Below are positions 1 to 3,896 of a stretch of DNA of 5,203 nt, piece after piece. The DNA comes from an uncultured Prevotella sp. GTDB taxonomy: Bacteria; Bacteroidota; Bacteroidia; Bacteroidales; Bacteroidaceae. The stretch is taken from the NCBI GenBank assembly GCA_900762125.1, contig CAAFFL010000088.1:1-5203 (forward strand), written 5' to 3'. The translations under genes were made by a program, and so were the position numbers. Positions within the stretch are counted from its first letter, which is position 1, and each line of letters opens with the position of its first letter. Below the pieces are notes generated by a model. It worked only from the letters and a program-made list of their open reading frames with translations. It ran no database searches and was not told where the DNA came from.

Positions 1-3
1 ATG

Positions 4-11
4 CAAAGGTA
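4..11 (-). promoter_or_regulatory. Possible -7 box of a leftward promoter
   Basis: Read on the minus strand this is TACCTTTG, a full match to the Bacteroidota -7 consensus TAnnTTTG. It is the same 8-mer as the plus-strand box at 192-199. No good TTTG (-33) box is present 19-21 bp upstream, where the minus strand is only T-rich. If active, it would drive a gene to the left of the window that cannot be seen here. The core match is good but the second element is missing. Confidence 0.35.
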
Positions 12-57
12 GCGCTTTCTGCTGAAAAAAACAGTAAAAAGGGCCTTGTTTTTTGTC

Positions 58-89
58 TTTGTTAAGGCGCACAAAAAGTTTAACCTTTG
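58..89 (+). promoter_or_regulatory. Weak upstream promoter candidate
   Basis: TTTG at 58-61 is followed after 20 bp by AACCTTTG at 82-89, which matches the Bacteroidota -7 consensus except for its first base. The spacing is right. The element would start a transcript about 150 nt ahead of the small lipoprotein gene at 252. The better -7 box at 192-199 lies closer to that gene, so this could be a secondary promoter or chance in AT-rich DNA. Confidence 0.22.
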
Positions 90-126
90 TTCACAATCCG
101 TAAGTATTTGGTTTTCAACCGTCCAC

Positions 127-187
127 AAAAAAGTTACAAAAAGACCTCAAAAAAAACACTTAAAAAAGAATCACCGTATTAAAAAAA
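127..187. promoter_or_regulatory. Spaced A-tracts, likely curved DNA upstream of promoter
   Basis: Five A-runs of 5-8 bases lie at 127-132, 138-142, 149-156, 162-167 and 181-187. Their centres are about 10.5, 12.5, 12 and 19.5 bp apart, roughly one or two helical turns. A-tracts phased this way bend DNA, and AT-rich DNA just upstream of a promoter can raise its activity. The last run ends 4 bp before the -7 box of the small lipoprotein gene. The layout is seen directly; a role in expression is inferred. Confidence 0.4.
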
Positions 188-191
188 TGCC

Positions 192-199
192 TACCTTTG
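192..199 (+). promoter_or_regulatory. -7 box of the small lipoprotein promoter
   Basis: TACCTTTG matches the Bacteroidota primary-sigma -7 consensus TAnnTTTG at every fixed position. A start a few bases past the box gives a 5' UTR of roughly 45 nt before the ATG at 252. No TTTG -33 element is present at the expected 19-21 bp spacing; that place holds A-rich DNA. The UTR has no Shine-Dalgarno sequence but is A-rich just before the start codon, as is common in highly translated Bacteroidota genes. Confidence 0.7.
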
Positions 200-251
200 C
201 AGTGTTTTAATAAACATACTGATTGTTTTACAGATTTAAAAAGCAAAGAAA

Positions 252-422
252 ATGAAAAAATTAGTTTTTATGTTCGTAGCTATCGCAGCTATCTCTTTCG
301 CATCTTGTGGTAACAGCAATAAGACTGCAGCTCCTGCTACAGATTCTGACACGACTGTTGTTGACACTGCTGACACCGCTGCTGCTGACACTGCTGCTGC
401 TGACACTGCTGTTGCTGAGTAA
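252..422 (+). CDS. Small repeat-bearing lipoprotein (56 aa)
   Basis: This 56-codon gene opens with MKK, a hydrophobic stretch (about residues 4-18) and the lipobox FASC at residues 16-19, so Cys19 should be lipidated and the mature peptide only 38 residues long. After a short Asn/Ser/Lys linker the mature part is low-complexity Asp-Thr-Ala: a DTA unit, then DTAAA, DTAAA and DTAVA, ending in Glu. It is acidic and probably unstructured, and it sits in the inner or outer membrane. It has its own -7 box (192-199) and a strong terminator (473-503), so it is most likely monocistronic. Codon use suggests high expression: 13 of 16 alanines are GCT and none is GCC or GCG, unlike the GC-ending neighbours. 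From memory, short lipoproteins of this style are common in Bacteroidales, but I know of no assigned function. The signal and lipobox are clear; the role is unknown. Confidence 0.85.
   Translation: MKKLVFMFVAIAAISFASCGNSNKTAAPATDSDTTVVDTADTAAADTAAADTAVAE
363..416 (+). repeat. In-frame tandem repeat, 15-bp unit (DTAAA)
   Basis: A 9-bp partial unit (GACACTGCT, 363-371) is followed by three 15-bp units at 372-386, 387-401 and 402-416. Each begins GACAC and continues with GCT codons; the last has one Ala-to-Val change. Because the unit is a multiple of three, copy-number changes would lengthen or shorten the lipoprotein tail without breaking the frame. Confidence 0.85.
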
Positions 423-472
423 TCAACAACTTCAAGTGAGCACGTTAGCTCGAATTGAAAAATGAGAGATTG

Positions 473-503
473 CGCTTGGAACTCAGTTCCAAGCGTTTTT
501 TTT
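473..503 (+). terminator. Strong intrinsic terminator of the small lipoprotein gene
   Basis: A perfect 9-bp stem (473-481 with 487-495) encloses CTCAG; the outer C and G of that loop can also pair, giving 10 bp with a 3-nt loop. Eight T residues (496-503) follow directly. This is a textbook Rho-independent terminator 50 nt after the stop codon at 422. Confidence 0.93.
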
Positions 504-543
504 GACCTCTAACTCATTTTGCCCTATAGCTCCTTTGTTACAC

Positions 544-576
544 AAAAAAACGTGAGTGAAGTACGCTTCACCCACG
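544..576 (-). terminator. Intrinsic terminator of the DUF1573 gene
   Basis: The inverted repeat 551-561 / 566-576 has a 4-nt loop, and the A-run at 544-550 becomes seven T residues after the stem on the minus strand. The one imperfect pair (555 with 572) is a G-U wobble in minus-strand RNA but an A-C mismatch in plus-strand RNA. This supports the minus strand as the functional one. It begins 29 nt past the DUF1573 stop codon and faces the terminator of the convergent lipoprotein gene. Confidence 0.85.
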
Positions 577-605
577 GTTTATGCTTTAAGCCTTAACTCA
601 GAAGG

Positions 606-992
606 TTACTTTCCGGTGTCCTCCTTCATCACCCCCTCGATGTAGAGGCGTGTCATCTCCGGTTGACCATTGGTGCGGACGGTGATGGTCTTCTTGAAGT
701 GGCCCGGGAACTTACCCGTTCCGTTGTAGGTCACCGAGATGGAACCCTTCTGTCCCGGTTTGATTGGCGTCTTGGTGTACGTTGGCACCGTGCAGCCACA
801 ACTGGCCACCGCCTGATTGATTACTAGCGGTTTGTCACCGGTGTTGGTGAAAGTGAACGTACACTTCTGCACCGCGCTCTTCTCGGAGAATGTGCCGAAG
901 TCGTAAATCAGCTTGTCAAACTTGATCTGCGCCTGCGCAAACACCGAGATGTTTGCCATCAGTGCAACGATCATTATCATCAAGTTCTTCAT
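606..992 (-). CDS. Secreted DUF1573 family protein
   Basis: The 128-residue product starts with a signal peptide: MKN, a Met/Ile/Leu/Val-rich core (about 4-13) and a probable signal peptidase I site VFA|Q after Ala19. There is no lipobox cysteine, so the protein is likely periplasmic or secreted. The remainder is one DUF1573 domain, an Ig-like beta-sandwich common in Bacteroidota. It shows DFGTF near residues 31-35, the FTNTGDKPLVI strand-turn-strand around 48-58, the family's SCGC signature at 64-67 and a PIKPGQKG turn near 77-83. Cys44, Cys65 and Cys67 could form a disulfide or bind metal, but this is unproven. Its length equals signal peptide plus one domain, so it looks complete. The function is unknown. 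It lies 136 nt after the acidic gene at 1129-1572 on the same strand. I see no convincing promoter in that gap, so it may be a read-through product or use an atypical promoter. Confidence 0.9.
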   Translation of the reverse strand: MKNLMIMIVALMANISVFAQAQIKFDKLIYDFGTFSEKSAVQKCTFTFTNTGDKPLVINQAVASCGCTVPTYTKTPIKPGQKGSISVTYNGTGKFPGHFKKTITVRTNGQPEMTRLYIEGVMKEDTGK

Positions 993-1088
993 ATTTTTCT
1001 ATTTTGGTTTATTCTAAGTAATGACGGTTGGCGGGGCGAAATGTTTCCTGAAAGGGGTGCTTTTTAAAAGACATTAACGTTGCCGGTT

Positions 1089-1109
1089 GTCCGGCTTGAT
1101 AAGCCGGAC
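1089..1109 (-). terminator. GC-rich hairpin after the acidic gene, possible terminator
   Basis: A perfect 9-bp inverted repeat (1089-1097 with 1101-1109) with a 3-nt loop begins 19 nt after the stop codon of the acidic gene. No T-run follows on the minus strand, so it is not a canonical intrinsic terminator. It could be a weak terminator, an attenuator ahead of the DUF1573 gene, or an mRNA 3'-end stabiliser. Part of the left flank (CCGG at 1083-1086) could compete for the CCGG of the stem. Confidence 0.4.
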
Positions 1110-1128
1110 TGTCTGACAGCGAACAGCC

Positions 1129-1572
1129 TCAGTCTTCCTTCATCAGGTCATCGAAGAACTTTTCGAGGTCCTTATCGAGATCCTTCATCAAGTCTCCCCC
1201 GATGATCATCGTGTCGTCATCCGCCACATAGAGTTCGGCAACGCTCTCCTTGTCATCGTCCTCGAGCACAAAGCTGTAAGGCTTCAGGATGCCCAGGCTG
1301 TCGGTGACCTCGTGCAGCTTCTTCAGCTCATGGCGTAACACCAGCGTGGCATTGTCGTAGAAGTTGTCATCCTTGTTGTCGATCCATTCCTCGACGACGC
1401 AGCGGGTGATCTCCTCGTCATCATCGTCGAAGGCCAGCAACTCACCACTGTCCTGTGACAGCCTCACGTGGATGTCGGTGAGGATGGACGTCTCGTCCTG
1501 TGGGGGAAACTTCTGAGCCACCTTCTTGATGAAGCGGTCCACTTGCTGAATAGTCTGCTCTGTTGCTTTCAT
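1129..1572 (-). CDS. Hypothetical acidic protein downstream of aspS (147 aa)
   Basis: I do not recognise this family. The protein has no signal peptide or membrane segment and should be cytosolic. It is strongly acidic: by my count 26 Asp and 14 Glu against 12 Lys and 4 Arg. Acidic clusters sit at residues 49-54 (DDDDEE), 105-107, 118-120 and through the Asp/Lys/Leu-rich C-terminus (127-147). Residues 1-20 look like an amphipathic helix, 31-48 and 99-125 look beta-rich, and 78-90 helical. It starts 44 nt after the aspS stop with no visible promoter between, so cotranscription with aspS is likely. Codon use resembles aspS, which argues for a real resident gene. A partner of AspRS, a nucleic-acid mimic or a chaperone-like role are guesses only. 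The ATG is preferred because it opens the frame right after aspS. Confidence 0.8.
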   Translation of the reverse strand: MKATEQTIQQVDRFIKKVAQKFPPQDETSILTDIHVRLSQDSGELLAFDDDDEEITRCVVEEWIDNKDDNFYDNATLVLRHELKKLHEVTDSLGILKPYSFVLEDDDKESVAELYVADDDTMIIGGDLMKDLDKDLEKFFDDLMKED

Positions 1573-1580
1573 TGCTTAAA

Positions 1581-1607
1581 ATCTATGTAATCCGTGAAAA
1601 TCTGTTG
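1581..1607. repeat. Degenerate 9-10 bp periodic motif in the aspS-orf147 gap
   Basis: Most of the 44-nt gap consists of three near copies in a row: ATCTATGTA (1581-1589), ATCCGTGAAA (1590-1599) and ATCTGTTG (1600-1607). From memory, phrases of this kind (ATCCGTG / ATCTGTG in series) recur between genes in many Bacteroidota and some other bacteria, but I cannot confirm that here. It has no evident hairpin and no promoter match. Confidence 0.35.
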
Positions 1608-1616
1608 CCGATGGCC

Positions 1617-3374
1617 TTAGTCCTTCAGGTCAACCTTGATCTGCAGTTCTTCGAGTTGCTTCGGGTCGAGCTCCGAAGGTGCGTCGAGCATCACGTCGCG
1701 GCCCGAGTTGTTCTTCGGGAAGGCGATGCAGTCGCGGATCGAGTCGAGGCCAGCGAGGATGCTCACGAAGCGGTCGAGACCGAAGGCCAGACCAGCGTGT
1801 GGCGGTGCACCATACTTGAAGGCGTTCATCAGGAAGCCAAACTGCGCCTCGGCACGCTCACGTGTGAAGCCAAGCACCTCGAACATCTTCTCCTGCAGGT
1901 TCGTGTCGTGGATACGCAATGAGCCGCCACCGACCTCGATGCCGTTGCAGACGAAGTCGTAGGCCTTGGCGCGCACCTGCTCCGGATGTTCATCGAGGAG
2001 TGGAATATCGTCGGGGTTCGGCATGGTGAACGGATGATGGGTAGCCATCAGTCGCTGCTCCTCATCGCTCCACTCAAAGAGCGGGAAGTCGATGATCCAC
2101 AAGCACTTGAACACGTTCTTGTCGCGCAGTCCGAGGCGGTCGCCCATCTCCAGACGGAGCGAGCAGAGCTGGATGCGCGTCTTGTTGGCATTGTCTCCGG
2201 AGAGGATCAGTACGAGGTCGCCGTCCTTGGCGCCCATCACCTCTTTGATCTCCGCGAGAACCTCGGGAGAATAGAACTTGTCAATGGAACTCTTCACCGT
2301 GCCATCCGCATTATATTTAATGTAGACGAGACCTTTGGCACCCACCTGCGGCTTCTTGACGAAGTCGGTAAGTTCGTTGAGCTGCTTGCGGCTATAGTCA
2401 GCACACCCGGGCACACAGATGCCACCGATGTAAGCAGCCTCGTTGAACACCGAGAACTCGCCCTTGCCCGTGAAGGCATCTTTCAACTCGACAAACTCCA
2501 TTCCGAAGCGCAGGTCAGGCTTGTCGCTACCGAAGCGGCGCATAGCCTCGTGCCACGTCATCTGCTGAAGCTTAGGCAGTTCCACGCCACGAATCTCGCG
2601 GAAGAGCATGCGGCACATCTCCTCGAAGAGGTTGATGACATCGTCCTGGTCGACGAAGCTCATCTCGCAGTCCACCTGCGTGAACTCCGGCTGGCGGTCG
2701 GCTCGGAGGTCCTCATCGCGGAAGCACTTCACGATCTGGAAGTAACGGTCGAAGCCAGCCACCATGAGCAGCTGCTTCAGCGTCTGCGGGCTCTGTGGCA
2801 GGGCATAGAACTGTCCGGGGTTCATGCGCGAGGGCACGACGAAGTCGCGTGCACCCTCCGGCGTCGAGCCGATGAGCATCGGCGTCTCCACCTCGATGAA
2901 CTTCTGGTTGTCAAGGAAGTTGCGGATGAGGATCGTCATGCGGTGGCGGAGCTCCAGGTTCTTGCGCACGCTGGGACGCCGCAGGTCCAGGTAGCGATAT
3001 TTCATGCGGAGGTCATCGCCGCCGTCCGTGTTGTCTTCAATGGTGAACGGCGGTGTGAGCGACGGGCTGAGGATGTTGAGCTCCTTGACGAGGATCTCGA
3101 TGTCACCCGTCGGCATATTCGGGTTCTTGCTCTGACGCTCAGAGACGAGGCCGCGGACTTGGATGCAATATTCACGTCCGAGCTTATTGGCCCGTTCGCA
3201 GAGGTCCTTGTCGTCAGCCTCATTGAACACCAGCTGGGTAAGACCATAGCGATCACGCAGATCGGCAAACGTCATGCCGCCCATCTTGCGCGTGCGCTGC
3301 ACCCATCCGGCAAGCGTCACTTCCTTGCCGGCATCGGAGAGACGAAGCTCTCCACAAGTATTCGTTCTGTACAT
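1617..3374 (-). CDS. aspS: Aspartyl-tRNA synthetase (bacterial type)
   Basis: This class IIb synthetase attaches aspartate to tRNA(Asp) in the cytosol using ATP. Its 585 residues match the usual bacterial length (E. coli about 590). In order: an N-terminal OB-fold anticodon-binding domain (about 1-105, with GWVQRTRK at 23-30), class II motif 1 near 158-167 (KFIEVETPML), the flipping-loop region TPEGARDF (171-178), QSPQ (194-197), motif 2 FRDEDLRADRQPEFTQ (218-233), the bacterial GAD insertion (about 285-425), HHPFT (446-450), GGGSLRIHD (482-490) and motif 3 GLAFGLDR (528-535). All catalytic signatures are intact. The start is supported because the first residues align with the E. coli N-terminus and a promoter lies just upstream (3406-3436), leaving a leader of only about 25 nt without a Shine-Dalgarno sequence. 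The acidic gene follows 44 nt downstream, probably on the same mRNA. Confidence 0.98.
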   Translation of the reverse strand: MYRTNTCGELRLSDAGKEVTLAGWVQRTRKMGGMTFADLRDRYGLTQLVFNEADDKDLCERANKLGREYCIQVRGLVSERQSKNPNMPTGDIEILVKELNILSPSLTPPFTIEDNTDGGDDLRMKYRYLDLRRPSVRKNLELRHRMTILIRNFLDNQKFIEVETPMLIGSTPEGARDFVVPSRMNPGQFYALPQSPQTLKQLLMVAGFDRYFQIVKCFRDEDLRADRQPEFTQVDCEMSFVDQDDVINLFEEMCRMLFREIRGVELPKLQQMTWHEAMRRFGSDKPDLRFGMEFVELKDAFTGKGEFSVFNEAAYIGGICVPGCADYSRKQLNELTDFVKKPQVGAKGLVYIKYNADGTVKSSIDKFYSPEVLAEIKEVMGAKDGDLVLILSGDNANKTRIQLCSLRLEMGDRLGLRDKNVFKCLWIIDFPLFEWSDEEQRLMATHHPFTMPNPDDIPLLDEHPEQVRAKAYDFVCNGIEVGGGSLRIHDTNLQEKMFEVLGFTRERAEAQFGFLMNAFKYGAPPHAGLAFGLDRFVSILAGLDSIRDCIAFPKNNSGRDVMLDAPSELDPKQLEELQIKVDLKD

Positions 3375-3405
3375 ATCGAATGTAGATAATTTTTAAAACT
3401 AAGCG

Positions 3406-3436
3406 CAAAATTACAACTTTTATATTGAAAGACAAA
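3406..3436 (-). promoter_or_regulatory. aspS promoter (Bacteroidota type)
   Basis: On the minus strand, TTTG (3436-3433) is followed after exactly 19 bp by TAATTTTG (3413-3406). Both are full matches to the Bacteroidota -33 and -7 consensus at the preferred spacing. Transcription should start near 3400, about 25 nt ahead of the aspS ATG. This makes aspS independent of the lipoprotein and pepD genes upstream. Confidence 0.82.
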
Positions 3437-3494
3437 ACTTTCGCCATAACTTTTATGGAGTATAGCGACCTCAAGTTTCCAATATGGTGCAATT

Positions 3495-3863
3495 CTATTT
3501 CTTCACCGCTCTCGTCTCATCGGTTTTGTAGCCGACCACGCCCGTCATCGTCTCGTCGAGGTAGAACGTCTGGCGAATGGTGTCGGTGCCCGTGACGTAT
3601 GTCACTCGCTGCAAGATGAGTTTCCCTGTGGGCCGGGCATAGGCGGCACTTTTCACACCTTGTGCACGCATCGTCCGGAGCATGGCCGCCGACACATGGA
3701 ACGTGGAGTCTTGGCGTCCCCACTCCACGACGCTGTAGTCGTCCTGATGCAGCCCATCGGTGATAAAGTCCTTCACGACAGACTTCACTTTCTGCTGCTC
3801 ACCACAGCCGCTCATGACGACTATGGCAAGCAACAGGAACAAAGAGATAACTTTCTTATGCAT
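3495..3863 (-). CDS. Hypothetical lipoprotein (122 aa)
   Basis: The protein begins MHKK, followed by a hydrophobic core (about residues 5-16) and a lipobox MSGC at 17-20, so Cys20 should be lipidated by the Lgt/Lsp pathway. The mature 103-residue domain has a predicted helix right after the anchor (KVKSVVKDFI, 25-34) and then likely beta-strands (42-48, 53-58, 82-91, 97-103, 107-113). This helix-then-sheet plan resembles small NTF2-like or DUF4878-like lipoproteins, but the resemblance is impressionistic and I assign no family. No enzyme motif is visible. The gene starts 29 nt after the pepD stop with no recognisable promoter between, so cotranscription with pepD is likely. The gap holds an inverted repeat that overlaps both the pepD stop and this start codon. 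No clear terminator follows the stop (TAG); only a 6-bp hairpin lies downstream, just ahead of the aspS promoter. Confidence 0.82.
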   Translation of the reverse strand: MHKKVISLFLLLAIVVMSGCGEQQKVKSVVKDFITDGLHQDDYSVVEWGRQDSTFHVSAAMLRTMRAQGVKSAAYARPTGKLILQRVTYVTGTDTIRQTFYLDETMTGVVGYKTDETRAVKK

Positions 3864-3896
3864 AAAACCTTAGATTCAGATATTTAAAGGTTTTAT
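3862..3896 (-). repeat. Inverted repeat linking pepD stop to lipoprotein start
   Basis: A perfect 10-bp inverted repeat (3862-3871 with 3887-3896) encloses a 15-nt AT-rich loop. In the minus-strand mRNA the 5' arm (ATAAAACCTT) contains the pepD stop codon, and the 3' arm (AAGGTTTTAT) contains the first two bases of the lipoprotein AUG. The stem has only two G-C pairs, so it is of modest stability, and the T-run that would make it a good terminator is short. Confidence 0.5.

Noticed and set aside
110..120. GGTT-TTC-AACC small hairpin
   Set aside because: Only a 4-bp stem in AT-rich DNA, expected by chance.
993..1090. Promoter for the DUF1573 gene
   Set aside because: On the minus strand the best -7 candidate is TACTTAGA, with two mismatches in the fixed bases, and there is no TTTG at proper spacing. 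Too weak to list.
1563..1962. Plus-strand open frames over the 3' end of aspS
   Set aside because: Two overlapping frames antisense to aspS with shadow-like composition. Neither has a promoter or a family resemblance.
1986..3389. A 467-codon open frame on the plus strand
   Set aside because: It lies wholly antisense to aspS, whose protein carries every class II motif. The frame stays open because of the GC-ending codon bias of aspS. It is rich in His, Leu, Glu and Val, with no recognisable domain and no promoter.
3444..3458. 6-bp hairpin (CCATAA / TTATGG) as terminator of the 122-aa lipoprotein gene
   Set aside because: Short AT-rich stem, no T-run, and placed directly ahead of the aspS -33 box. 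Not enough to call a terminator.
3253..3492. 79-codon minus-strand frame across the aspS start and promoter
   Set aside because: It runs through the aspS promoter and overlaps the aspS N-terminus in another frame. The non-coding AT-rich part gives a Lys/Ile/Val-rich shadow.
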